Assembly: GCA_029555925.1 (NCBI GenBank)
Contig: JAKPQU010000197.1
Coordinates: forward strand, 1 to 19,106
DNA from: Bacillota bacterium
Lineage (GTDB): Bacteria > Eremiobacterota > SpSt-956 > JAKJGF01
Direction: 5' to 3'
Length of the DNA: 19,106 nucleotides
A program made the position numbers and the translations under genes. Each line of letters starts with the position of its first letter. The first letter of the stretch is position 1. The notes below the pieces were generated by a model that searched no databases, had not been told where the DNA came from, and saw only the letters and a program-made list of their open reading frames with translations. This document shows positions 1 to 6,436 of this stretch, in pieces.

Positions 1-8
1 CAGACAAT

Positions 9-29
9 AAATTAACCACTGGTTAATTT
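9..29. repeat. Perfect 10-1-10 inverted repeat
   Basis: AAATTAACCA, a central C, then TGGTTAATTT. It is a perfect palindrome near the left edge. As RNA it could form a 9-bp stem with a 3-nt loop, but no T-run follows, so a protein-binding site is as likely as a terminator. Its partner gene is not visible. Confidence 0.4.
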
Positions 30-51
30 CTAATACTATAGAAAAAACTAA

Positions 52-270
52 TTTTTCTTCTCCAGAGCCTGCCAGTCAGAAGCTTTTTATGGATACCCTT
101 TTACCTGTTACGGTACTTATGCTTACCTCAGTATGAGAATGAGGTTTTATTACTATTTGAAAAATCATAGCAGGTCAAAGGCAATGAAAAATGCCCAGAT
201 CGATATAATGAAAAAATATCATCATCCCTTCTTCTGGGCACCTTTTGTTCTGACAGATGATTGGGAATAA
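52..270 (+). pseudogene. C-terminal remnant of a CHAT-domain protein
   Basis: The last ~43 codons (142-270, ending TAA) read FYYYLK, then SKAMKNAQIDIMKK, then HHPFFWAPFVLTDDW. This matches the extreme C-terminus of CHAT (caspase-like) peptidase domains, which typically end in FYxxL, a helix with AQ, and HPYYWAPFVLxGD. The frame is open only back to an in-frame TAA at 49-51, and residues from 52-138 do not look like CHAT. Another frame over roughly 83-132 reads LFMD, VTVLM and TSV, which resembles the preceding CHAT strand, but it then hits stops. This suggests frameshift decay. The catalytic His and Cys would lie outside the window, so nothing can be said about activity. It is unrelated in function to the stress operon that follows. 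Confidence 0.55.
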
Positions 271-354
271 TTATTTACTGTCAATAATAACATTTTCTTT
301 CTGATAAAGGCCTATATAATCTATTTCAAAATAGATTTTTAAAAATTTCCAAAC

Positions 355-382
355 TTGACATATTAATCACTTATGTTATACT
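355..382 (+). promoter_or_regulatory. Sigma-70-type promoter of the rubrerythrin operon
   Basis: TTGACA at 355-360 and TATACT at 377-382 are separated by 16 bp. The expected transcript start is near 389, inside the palindrome at 384-408, so a bound repressor would block initiation. Confidence 0.75.
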
Positions 383-383
383 C

Positions 384-408
384 TTAAATAAGAATAATTA
401 TTATTTAA
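384..408. promoter_or_regulatory. PerR/Fur-type operator at the rubrerythrin promoter
   Basis: A 25-bp AT-only-type palindrome begins TTAAATAA and ends ATTATTTAA. Its two halves mirror each other at all but one symmetric pair plus the centre. It starts 2 bp after the -10 and has the A/T character of PerR and Fur boxes. Its right half, AATTATTATTTA (396-407), recurs as a direct repeat at 413-424 next to the ribosome binding site, so a second, weaker contact is possible. The gene two steps downstream encodes a PerR-like regulator, which is the obvious candidate ligand (inference). Confidence 0.7.
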
Positions 409-441
409 GAAAAATTATTATTTAGAGGAGTGATTTATTAA

Positions 442-1017
442 GTGAAAAGTTTAAAGGGTACAAAAACAGAGAAAAATTTACTGACAGCTTTTGCAGGTGA
501 ATCTCAGGCAAGAAACCGTTATACCTATTTTGCAGGTAAAGCAAAACAGGAAGGTTTCATGCAGATTTCTGCCGTATTTGAAGAAACAGCAAATCAGGAA
601 AAAGAACATGCAAAGAGATTCTTCAAATTCCTTGAAGGAGGAGATGTTGAAATAGTAGCAGCTTTCCCGGCAGGGGTAATAGGAACTACAGAAGAAAATT
701 TGATGGCAGCAGCGGCAGGAGAACATCATGAATGGACAGCCATGTATCCTTCTTTTGCAAAGATAGCAAAAGAAGAAGGATTTGAAGTGGTAGCAAAGGT
801 ATTTGAATTTATTTCCATAGCTGAAAAACAGCATGAAAAACGCTATAATGATTTACTTAAGAATGTAAAAGAGCAAAAAGTCTTCAAGAAAGATAAACCT
901 GTTGTATGGAGATGTCTTAACTGTGGCTATCTTCATGAAGGAGACGAAGCTCCCCAGTCATGTCCTGCATGTGCACATCCTCAGTCTTACTTTGAACTTC
1001 TCGGCGAGAACTGGTAA
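442..1017 (+). CDS. rbr: Rubrerythrin
   Basis: Non-haem di-iron peroxidase that reduces hydrogen peroxide in the cytoplasm of anaerobes, taking electrons through its own rubredoxin domain. The 191-residue length is normal for the family. The ferritin-like four-helix domain (about 1-145) carries the expected ligands: E20 (AFAGESQARNRYTYFA), E53 and H56 (EKEH), E94 and E97 (GEHHEW), E128 and H131 (EKQH). The rubredoxin-like domain has C158-x2-C161 (CLNCGY) and C174-x2-C177 (CPAC). The start is GTG, chosen because GAGGAG lies 11 bp upstream and family members begin with KSLKGT. It is first in an operon with a PerR-like regulator and a di-heme cytochrome, under a PerR-type palindrome, so induction by peroxide is likely. 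Confidence 0.96.
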   Translation: MKSLKGTKTEKNLLTAFAGESQARNRYTYFAGKAKQEGFMQISAVFEETANQEKEHAKRFFKFLEGGDVEIVAAFPAGVIGTTEENLMAAAAGEHHEWTAMYPSFAKIAKEEGFEVVAKVFEFISIAEKQHEKRYNDLLKNVKEQKVFKKDKPVVWRCLNCGYLHEGDEAPQSCPACAHPQSYFELLGENW

Positions 1018-1025
1018 TTCATATA

Positions 1026-1061
1026 ATATCGTAACGCGTGATATATCATGCGTTACGATAT
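1026..1061. repeat. 36-bp palindrome built from two opposed heptamers
   Basis: Arms ATATCGTAACGC and GCGTTACGATAT enclose TGATATATCA, so the whole 36 bp is palindromic except one G/T pair. It lies between rubrerythrin and the regulator gene. As RNA it forms a long hairpin with no following T-run, so it may be an attenuator or a 3'-end stabiliser for rubrerythrin mRNA rather than a full terminator. The outer units belong to the CGTRAYG heptamer family found throughout the window. Confidence 0.7.
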
Positions 1062-1120
1062 GAATATTATCTTGATCTTACTTTTATCTATCTATATTAA
1101 AAAAATGAAAAGAGTAATCA

Positions 1121-1582
1121 ATGGATAAACTGGAACTGCTCAAAAAACATTGTAATGATCATGGCGTAAAGCTTACCTATCAAAAGCTGGAAATTTTTCG
1201 TGAAATTCTTAAATCAACAGACCATCCTTCCGTAGAAGATATATATAACAGAGTCAAAGAGAATATGCCTACTATTTCAATAGACACAGTCTACAGAACT
1301 CTAAATACTTTTTATTCATGGGGTCTTATATCCAGAGTTCATATACTCTGTGAAAAAGCCCGTTTCGATCCCAATACGGAACTTCATCATCATATACTCT
1401 GTATTAAATGTAAAAAGCTCTGGGATTTTTACTGGCCTGAATTTTACAATATAGAGCTGCCGAAAGAGGTAAAAGAATGGGGTATTATTGACGGTAAATT
1501 CACAGAAATAAGAGGAAGCTGCAGGGACTGTATTTCAGAAGAGAAAGAAAAGCCTGCAGGTTCTAACATCATGGAAAGATAG
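1121..1582 (+). CDS. PerR-like Fur-family transcriptional repressor
   Basis: Metal-dependent winged-helix repressor of 153 residues. The N-terminal DNA-binding domain (about 1-85) contains LTYQKLEIFREIL and the recognition helix STDHPSVEDIY...SIDTVYRTL. The C-terminal dimer domain has RFDPNTELHHHILCIKCKKLWDF, with candidate regulatory-site ligands H35, D83, H89, H91 and D102. The Asp residues where iron-sensing Fur usually has Glu favour a peroxide sensor (PerR). Structural-zinc cysteines are C94-x2-C97 and C134-x2-C137. The C-terminus has a short polar tail beyond the last CxxC. It sits between rubrerythrin and a peroxidase-like cytochrome and probably represses this operon through the palindrome at 384-408. 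PerR rather than Fur is an inference from residues and context. Confidence 0.85.
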   Translation: MDKLELLKKHCNDHGVKLTYQKLEIFREILKSTDHPSVEDIYNRVKENMPTISIDTVYRTLNTFYSWGLISRVHILCEKARFDPNTELHHHILCIKCKKLWDFYWPEFYNIELPKEVKEWGIIDGKFTEIRGSCRDCISEEKEKPAGSNIMER

Positions 1583-1640
1583 AAAGGAGGGACACAGAAA
1601 AAAATCAAATAAAAAAATAAAGAAAGAGAGGAGACGGAAA

Positions 1641-3032
1641 ATGAAGAAGAGAAACGTAAAAGGGGTTTTGCTGTTTTCAACCATTCTGGTATTTCTTTTC
1701 CTTGCTGTAAGTTATGCAGAGGAAGTCAATTCGAGTTACTCTCCTGTAGTGATAAAGGAAGATTTCACTACCATAATGGAGAGAATGAAAGCAGAAAAAC
1801 CGGACATAATGAAAAAACACATGGAATTACTTAACAAACGTTATGATTTAAGTGATATTCCTGATAAAACCGTTACAATGTCCAGAGGGAAAGCTCTTCA
1901 GAAAGGCGTAAGGGTTAAACTACCTGAAGGTATTACATGGGATATGCTTTCTAAAATGACTCCTGAGGAAATAAAGGAAAAGGGAATATTTCCTGCAGGT
2001 TTTTATCCACTGCCCCATCCGAACCATAAAGAAGGTGGCATGCTATTTCCTAAATATCATATTGACCAGATAAAAAAACAGGATGGCCGCGATCTTACGA
2101 GATTCGATCTGGATTTTGACATACCGGATCAATTTATGCCTGAATATCCTCCTGCTATATATCTTACTACAAGACCTGATTTAGGCGATGTATCACAGGG
2201 ACAGATTGTAACAATAGAAAATTACTACAAATTATTCAACGGAACTCTCAATCCTAAACAGCTTGAAGGTCTCAGACTGCTTGTAAGTCCCTTTCCGCAG
2301 CAACAGTTCAATGCAACGGAAGACAGAAGATCGGAAAAACCAAGTTTCGGAGTAACATGCTTTGACTGTCATGTAAATGGCCATACAAACGGCACAACCC
2401 ACCTGGTTGGAGACATTCGTCCCCAGGAATTCCGTCACAGACTGGACACACCAACACTGAGAGGCCTTAATATTCAGCAGCTTTTAGGTTCTCAGAGAGG
2501 ACTGAAAACCGTGGAAGATTTCGTTGAATTCGAACAGAGAGCAGCCTATTTTGACGGAGATCCTGTAATAGCTGCCAAAAAAGGACTTAATATACTGGAC
2601 AGAGGTCATCAGGTTCATGCAATGTCGGAATTTATAGAACTCATGGATTTTCCGCCTGCACCGAAACTTAATATTTTAGGTAAACTTGATCCGAAAAAAG
2701 CCACTGAGTCAGAATTAAAAGGACAGGAAATCTTTTATGGGAAAGGCCAGTGTGCAGTATGTCATCCCGGGCCATATTATACGGATAATCTGATGCATAA
2801 TCTGAAAGCAGAACGTTTCTACAAACCGGTTATGATAAACGGCAGATATGCCTCATCAGACGGCCCCATAAAAACCTTTCCTCTCAGAGGTATAAAAGAC
2901 AGTCCTCCCTATCTTCATGACGGCAGACTCCTTACCATTGAAGATACGGTGGAGTTCTTCAACCTGATTCTTGAGACAAAATTGACTGAAGAGGAAAAAG
3001 CCAGCCTGGCAACCTTTATGAAGGCACTTTAA
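1641..3032 (+). CDS. Di-heme cytochrome c peroxidase/MauG-like protein
   Basis: Exported di-heme c-type cytochrome of 463 residues. A signal peptide is visible at 1-26 (KKR, then a hydrophobic run, ending SYA/EE). Two haem-attachment motifs are present: C240-x2-C243-H244 (CFDCH) and C371-x2-C374-H375 (CAVCH). The C-terminal SPPYLHDGRLLTIEDTVEFFN (421-441) is the signature of the second-haem domain of bacterial cytochrome c peroxidases and MauG proteins. The first ~235 residues precede the first haem and lack a recognised motif, so this is a larger variant than classical CcpA (about 330 residues). The ribosome binding site is GAGGAG about 7 bp before ATG. Placement behind rubrerythrin and a PerR-like repressor supports periplasmic peroxide reduction, complementing cytoplasmic rubrerythrin. 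Another di-heme oxidase role is possible. Confidence 0.85.
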   Translation: MKKRNVKGVLLFSTILVFLFLAVSYAEEVNSSYSPVVIKEDFTTIMERMKAEKPDIMKKHMELLNKRYDLSDIPDKTVTMSRGKALQKGVRVKLPEGITWDMLSKMTPEEIKEKGIFPAGFYPLPHPNHKEGGMLFPKYHIDQIKKQDGRDLTRFDLDFDIPDQFMPEYPPAIYLTTRPDLGDVSQGQIVTIENYYKLFNGTLNPKQLEGLRLLVSPFPQQQFNATEDRRSEKPSFGVTCFDCHVNGHTNGTTHLVGDIRPQEFRHRLDTPTLRGLNIQQLLGSQRGLKTVEDFVEFEQRAAYFDGDPVIAAKKGLNILDRGHQVHAMSEFIELMDFPPAPKLNILGKLDPKKATESELKGQEIFYGKGQCAVCHPGPYYTDNLMHNLKAERFYKPVMINGRYASSDGPIKTFPLRGIKDSPPYLHDGRLLTIEDTVEFFNLILETKLTEEEKASLATFMKAL

Positions 3033-3048
3033 GTCATGCCATCTGATT

Positions 3049-3083
3049 CGTGACGTGTGACGCGTAACGCGTGACACGTCACG
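3049..3083. repeat. Heptamer repeat array forming an imperfect palindrome
   Basis: Five 7-bp units: CGTGACG, TGTGACG, CGTAACG, CGTGACA, CGTCACG. Together they make a 35-bp near-palindrome whose symmetric pairs fail to match only at one position on each side plus the centre. It lies between the convergent ends of the cytochrome gene (+) and a small membrane-protein gene (-), where a bidirectional terminator would be expected. Confidence 0.75.
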
Positions 3084-3111
3084 ACATTCAGCAGTTACGG
3101 GTCATAAAAAA

Positions 3112-3435
3112 TTATAATTCAATAATTTTTATCTTACCTCCCCTGTGAATATATTTATTAATCCTTGGACGAAGAGCTATCAGAGAAAGACCAATCATAC
3201 CTATATATATATTTCTCATCCATAAATACTTTACTCTTTCAGGATGTCTCCAGGGCTGTTCAGTAACTTCAAGCAACACAGACATCTTCACATAATCATC
3301 CCTTCTTTTTACCTGCAAATGGTCACTGTCGGACTGTTTCTGTGAATTCGGATCACCAGTATTATTAATATTCTGACAGAAACAGACAGCAGAGAAAAAA
3401 ATCATTATTAAACATATACCTGTACATATCTTCAT
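3112..3435 (-). CDS. Small membrane-anchored protein of unknown function
   Basis: Unrecognised protein of 107 residues. The N-terminus is a signal-like hydrophobic stretch (about 3-20, cysteine-rich: C4, C8, C18, C20). A polar linker follows (Q/N/D/S/K-rich, 21-50), then a probable membrane segment at about 75-88 (NIYIGMIGLSLIAL) and a basic C-terminus. AGGAGG lies 6 bp before ATG, so translation is credible. It is last in a minus-strand operon, 18 bp after the YcgQ-like gene, so it is probably an accessory subunit of that transport system (inference from position only). Confidence 0.6.
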   Translation of the reverse strand: MKICTGICLIMIFFSAVCFCQNINNTGDPNSQKQSDSDHLQVKRRDDYVKMSVLLEVTEQPWRHPERVKYLWMRNIYIGMIGLSLIALRPRINKYIHRGGKIKIIEL

Positions 3436-3453
3436 TATTATCCTCCTGATTAT

Positions 3454-4185
3454 TCATAATTTTAAATATACATAAGGATTTTCCGGCCGGGTTATCTTCT
3501 TTATAGATGTCACTTTAACAAAAGGAACTGCGGAATTTTTATAGGTTCCGGCCTTCAATACGCCTTCTACAATTATCCAATCATTTACAGAAAAACTTCT
3601 GGCTTCATGAGTTTCACAGATAAAGCTGAACATAATAGAATCGGCAAGACAGCACCATATACCAATCCTTCCGAGACCTATCTGATTCTCACTAAAATCA
3701 TTCATTTTAAATACAAAACCCTTTATTTCAATTTTTTCTCCGTCATAAGATTTTATATTATCAAGCAATTCTTCAGAAAGGTTAAAATAATCACTTTCAT
3801 TGAATACAAGAGTGCCGTTTATTTTACACCTTTCAATAAGCTGTCTGTTACCCTTACCTGCACCGCCGAAAAAACCTGATGCCATGCCCCTGTTTGATGC
3901 AATACCGGAACCGAGGGAGGTAACTCCAAAAAATGCCGCAAGTATAAGAGGAATAAAAAATATTATTATTTTCGGATTAAACCTGGAAATTTCTTTTCCT
4001 TTCCCCATACTTAAAGCCTGATAAATAAACATAATACTGATAAATATAAGTGTAAAAACAGTAAAAGGATACATTCTCGGATGAACAAGTTTGCCTATTG
4101 TTTCAGCCATAAAAAGATTCAATATACCAAGAATGACGAGGGAAATTACGATTAGCCGGGAAAATTCTTTATCTATAACAGTCAA
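3454..4185 (-). CDS. TIGR03943/YcgQ-family membrane protein, permease partner
   Basis: Probable partner subunit of the adjacent YcgR-type permease. The 243 residues contain N-terminal membrane segments (about 8-27, 38-57, 72-95), a Gly-rich loop (97-112) and a soluble beta-rich C-terminal domain with the family's hallmark C-C motif (IWCCLADS, C178-C179) and GFVFKMNDF. The start is TTG. The only nearby ATG (4187-4189) is out of frame and soon hits a stop, while GAGGTGA sits 6 bp from the TTG. It starts 5 bp after the permease stop codon, so translation is probably coupled. YcgR/YcgQ pairs are widely seen in metal-related loci, but the transported substrate is not established. Metal transport is an inference from the His/Cys small protein and Fur-family gene nearby. 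Confidence 0.8.
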   Translation of the reverse strand: MTVIDKEFSRLIVISLVILGILNLFMAETIGKLVHPRMYPFTVFTLIFISIMFIYQALSMGKGKEISRFNPKIIIFFIPLILAAFFGVTSLGSGIASNRGMASGFFGGAGKGNRQLIERCKINGTLVFNESDYFNLSEELLDNIKSYDGEKIEIKGFVFKMNDFSENQIGLGRIGIWCCLADSIMFSFICETHEARSFSVNDWIIVEGVLKAGTYKNSAVPFVKVTSIKKITRPENPYVYLKL

Positions 4186-4190
4186 TCATA

Positions 4191-5108
4191 TCACCTCTTA
4201 AATAAAAAATTAATTATGAGAGCAGCGATAAAATTAAGGCTGATTATTAATAACATTAATTTTACAACTACTCTTTTTCTTAATGCTCCATGAAGCATAA
4301 AAGTAATTCTTAAATCTATCATAGGCCCGAAAAGCATAAAAGCCATAACCGACCCCAGTGGAAACTGCCTGGCAAAGCTCTTTGCAATAAAAGCATTTGC
4401 CTCGGAACAGAGACACAGAAGATAAGAGGCAGCCATCATCAAAACTATGGACAAAATCTCACCAGAAGCCATATCGGAAAGGATTTGTTTCGGAAAAAAT
4501 GTCTGCACAGCAGCAGCACAGAAAGCACCTGTAAGAAAATAAAAACCTATATAAAAAAAATCATCAATTGTAGCTTCCATAAGTTTACCGATTTTTTTCC
4601 ATAAAGGAATTACTTCTTCAGGGCTATGACTTACAATACTATAACAGCAATTTTCATCTTTACCTTCAATATAAAGGTCTTTACCTCTTTCTTTAAAGAT
4701 AAACACAGACAAAATACCTGCTGCCAGGGATATAAGAAAACCTGTTAATATTCTTATAAATATTATTTTTATATTATATGAAAAAGCTATAGAGGTAGAA
4801 AAAATAGTCAGAAGATTTATCTGCGGCACTGCAACCATAAAAGTAACTACCGCATAGAAAGGAACACCTTTAACTATAAGCCTTCTTGATACAGGAACAG
4901 TGGTGCATTCACATACAGGTAAAATCAAACCTGTAAATGACGCAACAATCATTGATATATATCCTCTGCGGCTTAATATTCTGCATATAAACTGTTCCGA
5001 AACAAAAACCTCTATAATGCCGGAAGCAAGAGAACCGAGTAAAATAAAAGGAAGAGCTTCCAGGATTATACTGATTAATATAACAGTAAAATTAGATATA
5101 AATTCCAA
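4191..5108 (-). CDS. YcgR-type permease (DUF318/ArsP_1 superfamily)
   Basis: Polytopic inner-membrane permease of 305 residues with two homologous halves of about four helices each. The first half carries LPVCECTTVPVSRRLIVKGVP (about 63-83) followed by FMVAVPQINLL. The second carries LLCLCSEANAFIAKSF (about 230-245). These Cys/Glu-containing intramembrane motifs typify the YcgR branch of PF03773. A cytoplasmic loop with two adjacent cysteines (DENCCYS, about 151-157) separates the halves. It is encoded with a TIGR03943 partner 5 bp downstream and a small His/Cys membrane protein upstream. Related permeases move metals or metalloids. Whether this one imports or exports, and what, cannot be read from the sequence. 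Confidence 0.85.
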   Translation of the reverse strand: MEFISNFTVILISIILEALPFILLGSLASGIIEVFVSEQFICRILSRRGYISMIVASFTGLILPVCECTTVPVSRRLIVKGVPFYAVVTFMVAVPQINLLTIFSTSIAFSYNIKIIFIRILTGFLISLAAGILSVFIFKERGKDLYIEGKDENCCYSIVSHSPEEVIPLWKKIGKLMEATIDDFFYIGFYFLTGAFCAAAVQTFFPKQILSDMASGEILSIVLMMAASYLLCLCSEANAFIAKSFARQFPLGSVMAFMLFGPMIDLRITFMLHGALRKRVVVKLMLLIISLNFIAALIINFLFKR

Positions 5109-5124
5109 ATAAAGTCACTTCTTT

Positions 5125-5154
5125 CGTGACGCGTGACGCGTGACGCGTGACGCG
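5125..5154. repeat. Four perfect tandem CGTGACG heptamers
   Basis: CGTGACG is repeated four times without interruption (5125-5152), followed by CG. The array lies in the 67-bp gap between two co-directional minus-strand genes, inside an apparent operon, so it is not simply a terminator. It is the most regular member of the window-wide repeat family. Confidence 0.85.
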
Positions 5155-5175
5155 AGAATTATGAACAATAATGAC

Positions 5176-5463
5176 TTACTGTATCTGGCTATAAGAAATG
5201 ACTTCAGGAGGTGCTCTTATGGAGTTAAAACCGGTGGATAGAAAATAATAAAAATACGTGAGCCTGAAAATTACCGATAAAAGAACGGTAAAGAAGAAAT
5301 ATACAGAGAAAATAAAGACATTAAGACTGGAGAAATACTGTTCCCATTGGCAAAAAATACAGCCATGACCGTCATCTGTATCATAATGAATATGAAAAGG
5401 GATATGAAAAGGAATTACGAGAAATAATATTAATACTGTAAAGGCAATTATTTTCTTCTGCAT
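5176..5463 (-). CDS. Small His/Cys membrane protein (paralogue of the 6043-6315 product)
   Basis: 95-residue protein with an N-terminal membrane segment or signal (about 5-18) and a candidate metal-binding loop H20-x3-H24-x-H26...H33-x-C35-x2-C38-QWE. FSSL and a second membrane segment (about 48-68) follow, and the C-terminal RAPP begins at R83. The product encoded at 6043-6315 has H20, H24, H26, C35, C38, QWE, FSSL and RAPP at identical residue numbers although the rest differs, so these positions are under selection. The general plan recalls small DUF2946-like proteins found near metal genes, but I cannot assign it firmly. It is first gene of the YcgR/YcgQ operon. The likely role is metal binding or delivery at the membrane (inference). 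The ribosome binding site is weak (GGGA). Confidence 0.7.
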   Translation of the reverse strand: MQKKIIAFTVLILFLVIPFHIPFHIHYDTDDGHGCIFCQWEQYFSSLNVFIFSVYFFFTVLLSVIFRLTYFYYFLSTGFNSIRAPPEVISYSQIQ

Positions 5464-5568
5464 AAAAATCCCGGAATGTTCATTTATAAATAAAATTTAA
5501 TTTTATATATTATAATTTGCCCGTACCACAGAAGTTCCTCTTTTTTAAAGAATTTTTTTCCATAAAAC

Positions 5569-5596
5569 TTGACAAATATTTTTCAACTGTTATAAT
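5569..5596 (+). promoter_or_regulatory. Consensus sigma-70 promoter of the second fur gene
   Basis: TTGACA at 5569-5574 and TATAAT at 5591-5596 are both perfect, with a 16-bp spacer. The predicted transcript start is near 5603, only ~7 bp before the operator at 5610. This places a Fur-type box across the start of transcription and implies that the first ATG (5609) is too close to the RNA end to be the normal start. Confidence 0.8.
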
Positions 5597-5609
5597 TAAG
5601 AAAAAATAA

Positions 5610-5624
5610 TGAGACCAGGTATCA
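5610..5624. promoter_or_regulatory. 7-1-7 Fur-family operator, copy 1
   Basis: TGAGACC-A-GGTATCA is palindromic apart from one symmetric pair. It is identical to the copy at 6880-6894 and a co-varied relative of the copy at 6399-6413. The position just after the promoter suggests autoregulation of the fur-like gene. Confidence 0.8.
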
Positions 5625-5629
5625 AAATT

Positions 5630-6049
5630 ATGTTAACACCGGAAAATAAATACGATACTTATTTAAAATCCAAAAATCAGAGATTTACCACAGCAAGAAA
5701 AATAATATTTGATTATCTTTTCAGCGTTCACAGTCATCTGAAACTTGATGATATTCGTAAAGAAGCTGAGAAAAACAATATATCAAGAGCTACTTTATTC
5801 AGAATACTCAATCAGATGATAGATGCAGAACTGATCCAGAAATTTTTTGATGATAAGGGTCAGGTCTATTATGAACATATTTACGAACATACTCCGCACC
5901 ACCATTTAATCTGTATAAAATGTAACAAAATTACCGAATTTGAAGATCCTGATTTACATAAATTTCTGGAAGATATCTGTAAGAAAAATAATTTTATCCA
6001 TCAGAACCATATAGTAGAAGTAATGGGGGTGTGTGAGAGAAGATGCTGA
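5630..6049 (+). CDS. Fur-family metalloregulator (Fur or Zur type)
   Basis: 139-residue metal-dependent repressor. The winged helix contains RFTTARKIIFDYLF and NISRATLFRILNQM. The dimer/metal domain contains YYEHIYEHTPHHHLICIKCNKITEFEDPDL, with E82, H83, H90-H92 and E103 as candidate ligands and C95-x2-C98 for structural zinc. The last pair is C135-x3-C139 (CERRC) at the very C-terminus instead of the usual CxxC, which is odd. The reading frame is open from an ATG at 5609, but those 7 codons are the operator itself, so I choose the ATG at 5630. The Glu-containing metal site is more like Fur/Zur than PerR. It shares an operon with the next small gene (7-bp overlap) and probably binds the three TGAGACY boxes. 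Fe versus Zn sensing is undecided. Confidence 0.85.
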   Translation: MLTPENKYDTYLKSKNQRFTTARKIIFDYLFSVHSHLKLDDIRKEAEKNNISRATLFRILNQMIDAELIQKFFDDKGQVYYEHIYEHTPHHHLICIKCNKITEFEDPDLHKFLEDICKKNNFIHQNHIVEVMGVCERRC

Positions 6050-6315
6050 AAATAAAAATTACTCTTCTCCTTTTATTATTACTGATTATCATTCCATCAC
6101 ATGCACCTTTTCATGAACATGGAGGATTTATAGACGAAAACAACTGCCCTTTTTGTCAGTGGGAAAATGCCTTTTCTTCCCTGGCTATATTCATATTTAC
6201 AATTTTCTTCTCACATAAAATTTTGAAAATTTTAAATATTACTTTTACTGTTAATAAACTGTCTCCAGAAAAAATACTCTCATCCACAAGAGCCCCCCCT
6301 CTGTCCTTTATATAA
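6043..6315 (+). CDS. Small His/Cys membrane protein (paralogue of the 5176-5463 product)
   Basis: 90 residues whose start overlaps the end of the fur-like gene by 7 bp, so translation is coupled. Hydrophobic N-terminus (about 6-17), loop H20-x3-H24-x-H26-x8-C35-x2-C38-QWE, FSSL, second hydrophobic segment (about 48-67), and RAPP starting at R83. All key residues coincide with those of its divergent-strand paralogue. Co-transcription with a Fur-family regulator under a Fur-type operator supports a role in metal handling, for example a periplasmic-face metal ligand or chaperone (inference). No enzymatic motif is visible. Confidence 0.75.
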   Translation: MLKIKITLLLLLLLIIIPSHAPFHEHGGFIDENNCPFCQWENAFSSLAIFIFTIFFSHKILKILNITFTVNKLSPEKILSSTRAPPLSFI

Positions 6316-6398
6316 ACCACAATTAATTATCTTTACAGTTAGAAAAAATTATTTATAACTTATCTATAAATAGAATAATATTTTTTTTAATATATTAT

Positions 6399-6413
6399 TG
6401 AGACTCAGTATCA
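6399..6413. promoter_or_regulatory. 7-1-7 Fur-family operator, copy 2
   Basis: TGAGACT-C-AGTATCA. Relative to copies 1 and 3, the innermost pair changed from C...G to T...A on both arms, so symmetry is preserved. That compensatory change is good evidence for a dimer-binding site. It lies 23 bp upstream of the DUF2023 start codon. Confidence 0.78.
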
Positions 6414-6436
6414 AAATAAAGAAAGGTGAAATTATA

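Noticed and set aside
5125..5154. Tandem repeats as a possible CRISPR array
   Set aside because: The unit is 7 bp, copies are contiguous with no spacers, and no cas genes are nearby.
5464..5568. A TGAGACY operator for the minus-strand permease operon
   Set aside because: I searched both strands of the divergent gap and found no second box. Only an AT-rich region with a possible minus-strand TATAAT is present.
6398..6436. TTG start at 6398 for the DUF2023 gene
   Set aside because: The first codons are the operator, and a good RBS precedes ATG 6437.
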